Below are positions 13,001 through 28,000 of a stretch of 64,000 nucleotides of DNA, piece by piece. The notes under the pieces were generated by a model that ran no database searches, was not told the DNA's origin, and saw only the letters and a program-made list of their open reading frames with translations. Position numbers and translations under genes: made by a program. This DNA comes from Unio delphinus. Taxonomy: Eukaryota > Mollusca > Bivalvia > Unionida > Unionidae. Within the stretch, counting starts at the first letter, position 1; the number at the start of each line of letters is the position of its first letter. The stretch is taken from positions 19,723,001 to 19,787,000 of the forward strand of contig JAQISU010000003.1 of assembly GCA_029339505.1 (NCBI GenBank), written 5' to 3'.

Positions 13001-16000
13001 TATGATGATTGGTGCATTGTCTTATTGAAGATTATAGTGAGATTCTGTTGATGAAGGGTGCATGCATTATCACTACAAAAGGATAACTTTGGAGGACCAA
13101 ACAAAACATGACTGTTTGTTAATGCAGTGGCAACATTAAAGCCTGGTGGCAACATTAAATAATTCCAGAAGTTAGTAGAAACTAGCAGCTTGTCAAACTT
13201 AATTCACTAGAAAACAAAGCTTTTGTTGAGGTTGTGACCTAAGGTTTCAATAGATATATTCAATTTTTTTTAATTATCTTGACATCAACATAAATATGAC
13301 AGGTTTGGTAATGGCAAAAAATTATGAGCCCCTTACTTTGTTATTTTTTTCCTTTTTTGTTTTGCTGACAGGCAGTTTTTCGATATAAGTGATATTGATG
13401 TAAGTGGGTAGAACTTTACTACAGCCATAGTTTTATACTGTATGTATTGCTGCCTCACTATGTGGTGCCAAAATTACACAAACATACCTGTATTGTATAT
13501 ATTGCTGTAAAATTTGTGCCACCTTATTGTCTAATATACTTTTGCCCATTGTTATGTATGTTTAATTTGTATTTGTTTTTTTTTTCTTTTTTCCATAATT
13601 AAATGTTATGTATAATTTTTTTTTGTAATTGACCTTTGTCCCAAATCAAGTTCACTGTGTACTTGACTAAGGACATTGATTTTGTAAGCAACATAATACA
13701 AAGCAAATATTTTTCTATTAGTACAGCTTTAATATTAGGATCATTATCAATGGAGGTAAACATGCTGATCATAATCTAAGTCTTGGACAGTGGTATGCCC
13801 CCATAGAAAACTGGCTATACCTGATGTTTGCCATGTTCTTTATTATTAATTTAGTAATAGACCTTAACTTGTTGACAACTTAGAATGTTCTAGAAATGAA
13901 CTTTAGCCCCTGTCCTGGTTTTAATTTTGTATCTTAGCTTGTTAGATAATCCTGCTTAATTGATAAATTACTCATTCTTACCTTACGATCTTGAAGCAGA
14001 ATCAGTCTTATTGTCTAGTGAAAGAGTTTCATTGCTTGAAATTGTTTATTCAAATTATTATTCTCTGGAAATATAGTAATCATCAGTAATATTCTTGGAT
14101 TAATTTAGAATTTGAGTGAATTCAGACAAGAAAGTTTTTGGATTATGCCATTGTGATACATCAAAAGATTGTTAGCACATCATCACAATTCAGGCATCAG
14201 TATATTACCACATTCAAGACTGCAGGCCCATCAACACATTCAGTATTGGATCTTATTTGTAATACCATTGGAATTCATTGGAACTTTATACAGTTGGACT
14301 TGTGATAAAACTTAGGACTGTTTGGAATTTGGAATTAAATACCATTAGTTCTTTTCAAATTTTCATTGTTGGGAAAGAAATTATTTGTTGAATTTTACAA
14401 AACTTCAAAATGTAACACCATGCACATTAGATTTTATCTTTTGTTTTATTATTTTGATGTATATATCAGATGTTATTAGATACTCATCTATTTTCTCACA
14501 ATTATTTTATAACAGTAATAGCACTGGCATTTTGTCACCCCAAAATGTCTTCTTTATGGAAAAGTTACAGCACTCATAATTTGTTATTAAATCATTCCTT
14601 CTTTATAGAAAAGAATCAACTTTATTTTGCAGATACTTTTTCCCCAGGCACATGCTAACCTCTCACTTTTGGACTGATTCTCAGAAACAAGAATTTAATC
14701 AGTATTACCAGCGTCAACGAGTATCTCACTTCTCACATGTGCTAGATCATATGCACAGACAGCTGAGGTACATAGACTCTCCAACAGATCATCAAACAGT
14801 GGACAGGATCCTGAACAAGGTGAGAGAGGGAGAAGTATCATAAGTAAGAGTGTCTTCCAATTATTTGGCCATCTGAACATGGAAGAAAATGTCTTAATTT
14901 TAAGATCTATCATATATATACATACATACACACACAGTAAAACCCTGATTTACTTATATATTGTGTTCTTTTGAAAACTTGTGTATGTTGAAGTCACATG
15001 CCTCAATGAGGAAATTAATCTTCATCCGGGTTGAGACCGCACCGGTGGCCTAGTGGTTAGAGCATATGCCTCAGATGCAGGAGGTCATGGGTTTGAGCCT
15101 AGGCCATATGATACCAAAGACTTCAAAAAAGGGTACTAACAGCTGCCTTGCTTGGCGCTCAGCATAGCATTAAGAGGTTAGTGTTAGGACTGGTCGGCCT
15201 GGTGTCAGGATATTGTGACTGGGCGGGACATAATGCTACATGTTTGCGGCATGATGCCCCAGTACTAGACATCACTGTTACACTGCAGACATCATAGCGA
15301 TTTAACTGGAGTTGTTTTTATAGCTGGTAAAAATCCGAATCTCGCATATATAAATACACATACACACACATGGGGGTAAAACACGTCAAAATATGGGAGA
15401 TCCTGCTTGGGAACCCATGCTGCATGTTTGTGTATATATGCATGCACAAGTACACTTAAATGCAGATGGCATAGACTCTAATCTGCCCTTGCATAAAGTA
15501 AAGGCAGATAATTGAGGTCCAGAATATTTTTTTTTCTACTTGTGATTTCAGATGAATATTGTAATCATTGGTCTTCAAGCTCACTAAGTAATGGTCAGAC
15601 TGGATCAATGTTTTTCACAGTTGAGTATGACTTGGTCTGCAAGCTCATTATGTAATAGTCAATCTAGATCTGTGCTTTTTGCAGTTGAATATGCATTGGT
15701 CTGCAAACTCATTATGTAATAATCTAGATCTGTGCTTTTCACAGTTGAGTATGCATTGGTCTGCAAACTCATTATGTAATAATCAGTCTGGATCTGTGCT
15801 TTTCACAGATGAATATGCATTTCCTGTAAGTATGATATAACAAGTTCTTCAAAGTAAAACATTGGCCATGATCAAGGAAAAGACCAATGATCTAATGGCA
15901 TCTGCTTGATTCTATATGTATGTCTGTCTGTCTGTCCATTGATATTTTAGGTCAGAGCTTCCATGATACCATTGTAATGATCATTCCATGCCACTGGAGG

Positions 16001-19000
16001 TTGGCTAATCATGTATATGACATTCTTTAATTTAAGCTTGGCTGCAAGAATGTCAACATTGTATCAATAAACCAACATCATATTTCATTATCACCAATCC
16101 ACCTGCAAAGTCAGAATAGACTATGATATTAGTATTACTTCAAGTATCAATAATTTATTTTTGGTTTTTATCCAGTAATTTTGCATTTTTTGGTTTGTTA
16201 AGGGCTTTGCCTCTGACCTTGTCATCACATGCCTTATCATCAATACACATATTTGTAGCAGACACAAAATTATCATCAGTACACATTTTGGTAGCAGACT
16301 CTAAATAATTTTTGCATTTTTTATACATTATAGCTTTACTTGATGTAGCTTGCACTTCTTGTTTCATATTAATTAGTCATTGTTTCATTATCATTTAAGA
16401 TACATAATGGTCATTGAATGTATTAATGTGAAAGAATAAAATTGCACGTATGTTATATTGTACCAACTTTTGTGTCATCAAATCCATGCTGTGTCTGTTA
16501 TTGATGTTCAGAAGGGATTTGGTTCACAGTTTCACACAAACAACTGGAAGGTAAACATAAACTTTTGAAATTATGATCATCAGACATTGAGATTTTGAGT
16601 TTCTCCTTTGAATACGTTCCCCAATCACATTACTTTAGGGATATTAGCCTGCTACCTCGCGAATCCAGCCCTACTAAAAGACGAAAATTCGTCTTTCCTG
16701 TCTATGTCATATAGACAATGGGCAATAACTCTTGCCCATTACCTCCCCTTGCCGCCCGTTAGGTGTCGCTTCTTTAGTTTTTTTAGCTTCGCTTACGCGA
16801 AAACACGTACAATTAGACCTCCAATGAATCCAAGCCATCTTAGTGTAAATTCTGACCATCCGAAGTTAAATTTGGAATTACTGTGTTGGATAATCATTCC
16901 TCTACAGGTCGTATACATTATTTTACAATATTTTCCAATTTGAGTGACTTTGTCACCTTTTCTAGACTTCGGACCAGGTTGCAACGTGGTCAAAGCATGT
17001 AATACATGTAGCACTCAATAATTTCGCTTATTCCGTATGTAACGTTTACGATATTAGCGACTAATAACGTGCTGCATTGATAATGTGTGCTGTATTTATC
17101 TTCTTTGACGTTTCAGTAGACTTCAAAAAAGTCTTTGAACGACCAATTGCGACTATTTAATGGCGGACTTCGTGTTGTAGTCACGAATTCACGCGACACT
17201 TAATCATTTCGCTTCCTCCGTTAGTTACGGTTATGGAATAGCGACTTAATAGCGTACTGAATTGTTAATTTGTGCTTTGTTTATCTTCTTTCCGTTTCAG
17301 TAGACTTCGTCTCTGAACGACCAGTTGCGACTATTTAATGGCGGAATTTCGTGTTGTAGGATCGAATTCACATGACACTTAATCATTTCGCTTCCTCCGT
17401 TAGTTACGGTTATGGAATAGCGACTTAATAGCGTACTGATTGTTAATTTGTGCTTTGTTTATCTTCTTTCCGTTTCAGTAGACTTCGTCTCTGAACGACC
17501 AGTTGCGACTATTTAATGGCGGAATTTCGTTTTGTAGTCACGAATTCACGCGACACTTAATCATTTCGCTTCCTTCGTTAGTTACGGTTATGGAATAGCG
17601 ACTTAATAGCGTACTGAATTGTTAATTTGTGCTTTGTTTATCATCTTTTCGTTTCAGTAGACTTCGTCTTGAACGACCTATTGCAACATGCTCACGGTGA
17701 TAACTAGTGTGGTCATTAAGAGTTAACATGGCACGGAATAATTTGACTACTCCGTTAATAACGGTTATAGTATTATCGAATTAATAATATGCTGAATTTT
17801 TTTAATCTGTGCTTTGTTCTCTTCTTTTGTCGTTTCAGTAGCAAAGTCGACAACGAAGGCATGAATGGCAAAATGGGTGTTGGCAATGTGGAAATGGAGG
17901 AAATTATGTTGACATGGTTTAGGCTGCCCAGTGGATGTAAATTTCACCGCAGGTCCTTGCATGGCTTTCGGGCCTGTAAGTCCGGACGCATGGAGTCTAG
18001 GCTGGATCAATTGGATCCATTTTATTATGCACTTTCGCCGGCCGTCCAGCCGTCCGTCCAGCCGACACCGTCAGTTCAGCCGGCACTTCAGCAGGCACCA
18101 ACCGGCACTAGCCATACATCCGGCACCGTCCGTTCAGCCCAAATGGCACCGGACGGCCAGCCGACCTTCCAGCTGGCATCAACAGGCACCAGCCGTTCAG
18201 CCCAAATGGCACCGGCCGGCCAGCCGACCTTCCAGCCTGCACAACAGGCACCGGCCGTCCACCCGGCAACGACCGTTCAGCCCAAATGGCACCGGTCGTC
18301 CAGCCGACCTTCCAGCCGGCATCAACCGGCACCGGCTGTCCATCCGACAACGACCGTTCAGCCCAAATGGCACCGGTCGTCCAGCCGACCTTCCAGCCTG
18401 CATCAACAGGCACCGGCCGTCCACCCGGCAACGACCGTTCAGACCAATTGGTACCGGTCGTCCAGTCGACCTTCCAGCCGGCATCAACCGGCACCGGCCG
18501 TCCATCCGGCAACGACCGTTCAGCCCAAATGGCACCGGTCGTCCAGCCGACCTTCCAGCCGGCATCAACCTATGCAGGCTGTCCATCCGGCAACGACCGT
18601 TCAGCCCAAATGGCACCGGTCGTCCAGCCGACCTTCCAGCCGGCATCAACCTGCACCGGCCGTCCATCCGGCAACGACCGTTCAGCCCAAATGGTACCGG
18701 TCGTGCAACCGACCTTCCAGCCGGCATCAACCTGCACCGGCCGTCCATCCGGCAACGACCGTTCAGCCCAAATGGCACCGGTCTTCCAGCCGACATCAAC
18801 CTGCACCGGCTGTACATTTGATTTACGGAGATTATAGTGATGTACCCGTCAGTCAATCTGTACTACTGGTTACATATCACTACCATGAGAGAGATGTTAT
18901 AGATGTATCTCCGTCCAATCAGACCATTCGAGAGGCAGGTGCCGGTCATAGCTGGACCTTCGCCGACATTCCGGCCGACCATATACCAGACAAATCAGTC

Positions 19001-22000
19001 GGTATCGCTGGTGTACACCTCCCGTCACGTTAAATACGTGTCGGTGTGATTTTAAAACAAGGGAGAATTAGTGACATTATCAGAGATGACGGAATTGAGT
19101 TATCTATGCCACTTGGTATGCGCTACCCAGATATGGCAGCTTTACCAGAACAGGACTTTCAGGCCGACCATTCGTCAGTTCAATCAGCCGTTAGTGCCGG
19201 CCGTCCATATGTTCACAGCTTCTCCACAAGGGAGATTTAGTGAAAGTGTCAATTATGACAGAATTGCGTCATCTAGGTCACCTGGTATGCTGTACAGATA
19301 TGCAAGCTATACCAGAACCAACATTCCCTCTGAGCGAATGGTAGATGGGTGCACAGTGCTGGCCGCACTACATAAGCATTATGTAATTATTATTACCTTC
19401 TAGCCGGCACCAACCGGCACCGGGCGTCCATCCGGCAATGACAGTTCAGCCATATGGCACCGGTCATCCAGCCGGCACTAACCGGCACCGGGCGTCGATC
19501 CGGCAATGACCGTTCAACCCAAATGGCACCGGTTGTCCAGCCAAGCTTCCAGCCGACACTTGCCGGCACTGACAGTCCATCCGGCTCCGGCCGTCCAGCC
19601 CAACAGGCACCGGTCGTCCAACCGTATGGAGATTTTAGTCATATACCAGTCCGTCCGACTGTACCGCTGTACCAGCACGGGGACTTTTATCATACCGCAA
19701 TCCGCACAAATCGGATTGACGAAGATTCTAGTGATGTTTCCGTCTGTCAATCCGTACTACCGGTTACATATCACTACCATGACTCTGATGTTGGCGATGA
19801 ATCTCTCGATCCAACCCGACCATTCGAGCGGTCGGTGCCGGTCATAGCCGGCCCGTCGCAGGCGTTCAGGCCAAACATATACCAATCAATTCATTCGGCA
19901 TTGCCGGCCGTCCATAGGCTATCAACTCATCCACAAGGGAGAGTGAATACCTTTTTTAGAGATGACGGAATCGAGTCATCTATGCCACCTGGTATGCATT
20001 ACCCCGATATGGATGCTTTACCAGAGCAAGATTATGCACATAGTGAGTGCGATGAATCACAGGCAAATCAGCTGTATGCAGATCCAACTATGGAACGGAC
20101 TGAGTTCAGCTTCAAAGCCGCAGTGGAGGAAATTTTTAGGGTGTTAAGGCCCCTTCAGAATGCCCTCCACCTCCTGCTGCAATTACCGACTATAGGGTTA
20201 GTGCGTCGGTCGATCTGGATGAAGGGGAAGAGATTCTATCCTTCCGCCTCCTTCCCCAGTCGACAAAATTAAGGAAATTAATGACCGTCTGTCGACACGT
20301 ATAGGGGATCCAGGAAATGCTAAGGCGTTCTTTTCTGAAAGCCAAGTACCAGCGTCGTTTTCAGGTCGATGGTACAAAACTCACTCCGATGCATTCAATA
20401 CTGAGGTCCTGGCTCGGGATAAAATAGGGCAGCAGTCCATATGTCTGCGGCATTGTCTTATAAAGTGGACAAAACTGTGTTCAATGCCACGTCCAAGCTG
20501 GTTCGAATGTAGTCGCTACGTCTTCACTGTTAGACCTAGCCTCCCTAGCCATTTTCAGGATCGCTGAAAAATCTGGCAATGAACATGCTTGGGATTCGAC
20601 GGCCCGGTTAGCTAGGGTTCTTAACAGGGCAGCTCACCATTCCATGGCCAATGCGCTGACTGCTTCTGCCAACCTAGACCTGATACGTCGTGACGCATGT
20701 CTGAAGGGCACGTCGCTTAAACCCCATCATAAGCTGGCTAGATATGACCGACGCACATTTCACGTCCCTATCCCACGAGTAGCGGACATTCTCCGTTGTG
20801 CTTGTCGGGACTAGGCTTATCAGTTCCATGTCATACCTTTTGGCCTAAATTTAAGCACTTGGGCTAGTACCAAGGTTATGGGCTACGTCGTCACCCTGTT
20901 CCGCTCGACTTCATCTATTGCGTCGGCAGTATATTTGGATGACATCCTCCAGAAACATCTGTCAAGTTCTATTCTGCTCAAAGGCAGAAACGATCTTATA
21001 TCACTTTACGTCATATAGGCTTTCTCGTGAACTGGATAAAGTTTGATCTCTGTCCAATCCGGATTTTGGTCCATCTGGGTGTGGAGTTTCTCCCGATCTG
21101 AATCTGGTAAGGCTTCCTCGAGTTTGCAATTATCCAGATAATTGCACTCGTAGAGTCCGTTTCCGACAGGATGCGCATTTTAGCGAGAGAGTTGCAGATC
21201 CTCGGATTATTCAATGTGGCAGCAGACTTGATCCCGATCAGCCGTCCTTTTATGCGCCCTTTACAAAGGACGTTGCTAGCGTAATTGCGCTCTTTTCAAG
21301 TCCCTTCGATCCCAGAAAACAGTCATGCTCACGCCAGAGATACAATCATTCTTGAGTCAATGGCACAACCCCTGTAGGCTGTCCACAGGGATTACTCTGG
21401 AGATACCCCAAGGGGATAACGGTATGTTCCGCCACTAATACCTACGGTTGGGGTGCCCACTTGTTGCCGAACTTCGATACTGTCAGCGGCACGTGGGTGC
21501 CAGGGGCGAGCCCTTTCCACATCAACCTTTCAGAAATAACGGCTGTCATCAATGCCTTTCATTTCGGGCAGGATCAACTCTTATTACAAACTGCCCTCAT
21601 TATGTCAGACAACATTGTGGTGGTGCCTTGCCCCAAAACAAGGGGACACCAATCACCAGACCTGTGCAATCTGAACTGGCAATTTCTACATTGGTTCGAC
21701 AATCTCCACCTCAATGTACAATTCAGACACATTCTTGGCAGACTCAATGTCTTGGCTGACACTCTATCTAGTCATTCACACAGAATGGTCACTCCATCAA
21801 TCGGACTTTCTTCCAATTGACACACTTTGGAGACGTCCGATGATTGATCTTTTGCAACAAGATGGAATCGCAAGTTCTCCACCTTTCATCTCACAGGTTC
21901 CAGACCCAGAAGCTTGGGTCGTGGATGCTCGATCAATCACCTGGGAAGGGTTGTGGGCATTCTCCTACCCTCCCACGGTCTTGGTACTGGAATTAATCCA

Positions 22001-25000
22001 GAAGTTAAGGGGTCAGAATTGTCAGATGGTTCTGATTACCCCTCTCAGATGGAACAATTCCTGGGTCTCCGATCTACTCAATCTAGGCGATAGATCTACC
22101 CAGGAAGATTACAGTCAGCACAAGTATTCACAAGCAACCGCGGCCAGGGGTGTTCCACCCCTGTCCGGACCGTCTTTATGTTCAAGCTTGGCTCTTGTCC
22201 AGACAGCCTTGCAAGACAAACAATTTAAATCTTTGATTGCGGAGAGAATCTCGAGAGCAAGAAGGCCCTCTACTCTGAAGGTTTACGAGGGCAAGTGGCA
22301 TGTTTTCAGAGACTGGTACCATATCATTCACATTGTTCCTCTGAGTGTCACAATCCCTCAACTGGCCAACTTTTCTCTGGCTTTTCGAGGAGAAACATCT
22401 GGCTCCAGTTATTCTCAAATGTTACCGCTCCATGATATCAGACACATTCCGCCATTCTGGTACATGTGCTATCAGCCATGACAAAGATTTGTCAGATCTT
22501 TAGACATTTAAAAAAAAAAAAAAAAAAAAAAAAATTTAATTGACTTATATCCCTCACCCTGTTTTCAAATGGAATCTGTCCTGGGTTTTAACATGACTCA
22601 ATTCAGACAGTATTGAGTCTTTAACCCACGATTAGTTAAAGCTACTATCATACAAATTGGGTTTCTTGATAGCCTTAGCTTCAGCATGCAGGGTGAGCGA
22701 GTTACATGTCCTTTCTAGTGACCCGAACTCTCTTTCGTTTCGATCAGAGGGTTTGATGGTCCTCTTGACGCAGCCAGGCTTCGTAGTCCAAAATAGATTA
22801 CCATACATTGCGATCAACGAGTCGTCATTAGCTCGCTTTCTTTATAGATAAGTCAGGATCAACAGCCATGTAAGATCCTGTTTGGGCACTCTAGCACCAT
22901 TTCAATGCATAGAGGTGAGTCAGGTCACATACTAGCACCTCTTTCTTCTGGTGATAGCTGGGATATGAGATATCACCATTCAAGCCCTTGCTTCATGGCT
23001 GTAGTGGGTTATACGCTCGGCGTACTCTGAGAATTCGCAAATCAGTCACCTTATAGAAGCTGTTGCAGAGTCAACCTTCTACAGTTTTATCTTCAAGTTT
23101 GTACTCGCAGAGGCAAACATTGATTCTAGTAGGTCCGGTGTTGGGCAGCCCAGACGCCCACCAGACCCATGTGCAACAATCAGCACAGCCTATTAGCTTC
23201 GCTGGATTCGCCAGATAAATTTTCGTAGGTAAGAAGATTTCAATAACTATCTTCTTAACCGCATAAAAGGGTCACATATCACGTGACCCTGGGCTGTGTT
23301 GCTGATTGAAAATTAGGAGACCGGGTTATCATTCACATGGGGAATCCAACCATCATTCCCTAGAGGATACCCGGGGTGGAGGTCGGATGCTCCGCATTCC
23401 CTCCTCCTATTACTTATTCTCCTAAAGTAATGTGATTGGGGAACGTATTCAAAGGAGAAAGCAAATTTTTTAGTAAATTATGTTTCTCCGAGAATACTTA
23501 CCCAATCACATTACTAAGAAACCCTCCCAACCACCCCGCCATGCGAGCATCCTCGTGTTTTATATATCGCTCAGCTTAAAAACTAAAGAAGCGACATCTA
23601 ACGGGCGGCAAGGGGAGGTAATGGGCAAGAGTTATTGCCCTTTGTCTATATGACATAGACAGGAAAGACGAATTTTCGTCTTTTAGTAGGGCTGGATTCG
23701 CGAGGTAGCAGGCTAATATCCCTAAAGTAATGTGATTGGGTAAGTATTCTCGGAGAAACATAATTTACTAAAAAATTTGCTTTGCACCAAAAATGCAGAA
23801 TTGGCAGCCAGTGTAGTGAGAAATGCCTTGATGGCCACTTCTTTGACTAAGATGCCTCAATCTCTGCCATTGCCAATATTTATTTACGGCAGCTAGTACT
23901 TGAATGGAATTCCATGGATGCAAGAGCAATATGTCCTTCTTATTCACTACTCAAAATTCAGATGAGGTGGCTGTTACAGGAGACATTCTCACAGATGGGG
24001 ATTTTCTATGCCAACACTCTTCTTGCCTTTCTGTGATCAATGTTGACACAGCTGGAGAGTTTGTTCCTACAGTTTTTGGCAGCCCAGTTGTCCCCATCCT
24101 GCCTGAGCAGGGCTAGAGACCTCATAAGGCCAGGTGCAGGGGGTTTTGTCCTGACCATGCCTGGTTTAAAGCCTACCACACCATTCATGCTTTCTCCTAC
24201 GAAAAGATGAAATTCATCTTTACATGAGTGTGTGTGTGTATATAAACTGATTTGTGAGCTCAATGGACGTCCCTATACCATCAAAAATGGTCATTAAGAG
24301 GGGCTTCGGGGTTTAGTTCATTAACAATCCCCTATCCCCTCTTCACGAATACAGTCAAGAGATGGATGCCTATGTACAATCACTCATAATACTATTAAAA
24401 AATAGAATCAGGAGTTTGTGCAACAACCACAATACCCATTACATTACTAGAAATCATTGATCTGGTCAAATCCTTTTCCAGCAAGACTTGGATTTCAGTG
24501 GGTGAGTTCTTGCAACTCTTTGGCTTATTATGCACCAGAAACTGGTTACTGTCTGTCAGTAACCAGCGAGCTATCATTCATCCCATCCCACTCTTCCATA
24601 GACAAGTCGAGAGCAGCTGCCATGCAAGATTCTGTCTGTGACCTCAAGTACTAATTCAGACACATAAACAAGTAGAGACACATGCAAAAACCTCCTCCTT
24701 CCAGTGAAGGCACAAAAAAACAGGACATCACCCCTCAAATCCTTGCTTAGTTGATGAAGTGGGTTATATGCTCGGTGTACTTGGAGATCTCACAAGATCA
24801 GAGTCGCCAAATGAAGATTGCAGCTCATGAGATTAGAGTCATCTCTGTGAGTCTCACTTTTAATTGCAATGTTTTGATTCTAGATATTGTAGAAGCTGTT
24901 GGCTGTCATGCAGTGTCAATCTTCTCACGTATTTACATCAGATATTTAGCATCACACAGACAAACTTTAGATATGGAAGGGCTGGTGGCAGCATCACACA

Positions 25001-28000
25001 CGGCTTTTGTCAATGAAAATGTTTGTAGGTGAGAAGATCTCAACTTTAGCTTCTCAACCATATATGAGTCCCAGGTAAAGGGATCCCGAGTTGTATTGCT
25101 TGTGCCATTAGGAGACTGGGTTATCTATCACATTTTGAATCATTCATCTCCAGAAGGAATCCTGATGTAGAGGTCGGATGCTCAGCATCCCTTCCTCCTA
25201 CTTATTCTCCTAATGTAATGTGATAGGGGAACATATTCAAAAGACATAGCTGAATTTTTAAGAAAATTATGTTTTACAGAGAATACTTATTCAATCACAT
25301 TGCTTAAACACCCTCCCAACCTCCCTGTCAAGTGAGTATCCTAAGTATCTCACTCATTTAAAAACTGGCAATACCTGGAGGTGTAAAGGGAAGGTATTGT
25401 GCAAGAGTTATTGTCCTTTGTCTATTAAACTATATTGCAGGACAAATTTTCATCTTTTAGGATGGCTGTATTCGCAAGGTTGAAGGTTAACATTCATAAT
25501 GTAATGTGATTGGGTAAGTATTCTTGCTGAACATTACTTTAAAATTGCTTTATGTTGACATCCTATTTTCTGGCCAGCCAATCCAGTTGGCCATCTGATT
25601 GTCAATCACTGTTAAAGACCAGAAGTCAGTCATTATGCATTGCCTTCCCATCTTAAATGACCTGGGACAGAAACACATACAACTAATTTATCTGCCTACC
25701 CAGCCAGCTATCCCAGTGTCAGATGAGATCATGAATCATATCTGTTCATGCCAGATAGAGGGCCAAGGCAGTGAAAACATTCAGTCTGAGGTGGGATCGT
25801 CTGTTCACTATGCCTTCCAACCATTCAAAATGGTTCTGAAATTGCTGCACATGTCAGAATTTACACTGCTCACCTCATTTTGATAGCCCCTCTGAATTTT
25901 TCATTTTATGCATTTTCTTCGTCCCTAGAGAACTTACACAGATATAACTAAATAATTTTTAAATCTTAGATTCACAGGTAATTGTTTAATATTACTCAAG
26001 TCTTGATACAAAAACATAAATATTTTGGTACTGATTTTGATTCTGCAAGTGTTGCATAAAGATAGCATTTCCACTGTTCAGTTCCATTTGATAGCCCCTC
26101 TGTGGCCTCAACAATTGTGGTTCAGCAGTCTAAACATGTAGATCAGCACAAGGCATTGTTGCAGAGAATGACCCATTGCCAAAACACTTGGAGGTCTCTT
26201 CTGCACACAGATTTTACCACTTCATGCTTGGCTAAACTTGAGATTCAATGGATATGTTTGATCAGTGTTTCAAGCATGGTAGCCTTTTGTATTAAGACTA
26301 GGAGATAGACCACATCTGATGTCTGTAAGGATCTTGTAAGCTTGGTGAAATGCATTAATTCTAGCTCTCACTCTATGAGTGCAGTGGCTGACTCTTATTC
26401 CTGCTTGAAGAGAGACAATGCTGGGTTTCCACTATTGCTGGCTATAGGACAGCCCTTTTCAGCATATTCAGTTTGTTAAAAGGTCAGTCTTGTTAGGTAT
26501 TTTGAGTGGTCTCTCTCACTAATGCTAAGATGGAATCTTTCATGTATGTTCTGGTCATTGTCAAACCACACTTTGAACACTAGCCATGGTTCTGATATGT
26601 TAACCCTATCTACACCTTGACAGTGCTTTGTCCTAGTGACATGTATTAGATTTCATATCCCCCCTTAGTGTGTAATGCCAACTAACCAATAACGTGTAAC
26701 AGCAATGCTTGAAACATTGGCTGAAAATGGTAGAGGCAACTGACATCAAAAAGATACTTTGTATTTTTAACATTGATAGTATTTATCAGAGAGAAGCCAT
26801 TTCAGTTGCATTTGAGAGAAAGAATGTATTTTGTACAAACATGGACCGGCAGTGGTAAATTGCTTATTTATGAATTCGTTCCAGTTGTGTGCTCCCTTTC
26901 TCTTCATCATGTAGGAACAGTGTTCAGATTTTTACAGGTTGATTTTGATTGGATGCTCCAATGAAATCACAGACCCAAAGCACTGAAATATCTGATTGAC
27001 CTGCCAATATATAGGTAGGGTTAATATATTGGAACCTTGGCTAGTGAAGATGCAGTGTGATCTGTTGGATGAAATGTCTTCAAAGAAACTTACCCATTAA
27101 ACTGTTATCCTAAGTATCTGCAAGATAAAGGAGTGTGATTCATGCCCTGTCTATAGTAAAAAGTTGTTTGCAGTTCAACAGCAATTATGAGTTGGTTTCT
27201 CCTTTGCCAACCAGGTTCTTTAGCAGGAAACCTAGCTTCCTTTTGTAACTCCACTCACAGCCGAGATTACCAGTCTCAGTCAGATCTATATGCATGATGA
27301 TCAACTTTTATGCCTAGTTTGGTCTTATGGTTTTATATAACCACTTTGAAAGGGAGAAAAAAGGGTTGAACATTACTTTTCCATCATTTCATGGAATATG
27401 CTGACATTTTAGCATCCATATTTTCTAGGTGGATTGTTCTCACAATTTTTGGGCTTATCATTTCCTTCCCTAAGAGAGAATAATCATTCAGGAAGATTAA
27501 AGAAAATCTGGTCTGAGATATTGCTGATTTACTTGTCCTTACTAAGAGAGACCACTCATTCAGGAAGATTAAAGACAGTGTGGTCTGAGATATTGCTAAT
27601 TCATTTATCCTTACTAAGAGAGACCACTCATTCAGGAAGATTAAAATCAATCTTGTCTGAGATATTGCTGATTCACTATTCCTTACCAAGTGAGACCACT
27701 TATTCAGGAAGATTAAAGACAATGTGGTCTGAGATATTGCTAATTCATTTATCCTTACTAAGAGAGACCACTCATTCAGGAAGATTAAAATCAATCTTGT
27801 CTGAGATATTGCTGATTCACTATTCCTTACCAAGAGAGACCACTCATTCAGGAAGATTAAAGACAATGTGATCGAAGATATTGTTGATTCATTTATTCAT
27901 ACTGTAAGGGACCACTCATTCAGGAAGATTAAAGACAATCTGGTCAGAGATATTGCTGATTCATTCATTATTGGAGGAGTTACAAAAGCCACATTTTGAC

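Larger units (their letters stand above)
16600..23780 (+). mobile_element. DIRS-like tyrosine-recombinase retrotransposon, copy 1
   Basis: The ends are inverted: about 200 bp starting TTTCTCCTTTGAATACG at the left return in inverted form at 23578-23780. An internal complementary region at 23421-23515 joins the complements of both outer ends, the layout of DIRS elements. Inside are a proline-rich Gag-like region, DIRS-type reverse transcriptase/RNase H, and a tyrosine recombinase. The coding region carries many frameshifts and stops, so it is not an intact copy. It is the GC-richest part of the window and lies in sense orientation in intron 3 of the LETMD1-like gene. Confidence 0.88.

Noticed and set aside
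18108..18856. Minus-strand and alternate-frame ORFs of 134-296 codons (for example GLNGRCRMDGRC repeats)
   Set aside because: Shadows of the 81-bp GC-rich repeat inside the DIRS Gag region.
17789..19033. A host proline-rich or collagen-like gene
   Set aside because: It lies inside a DIRS element with matching sequence in copy 2, and its ends are the element's.
27384..27871. ORFs of 145 and 160 codons on opposite strands
   Set aside because: Both are read through a 72-bp minisatellite (24 codons) and have no non-repeat domain.
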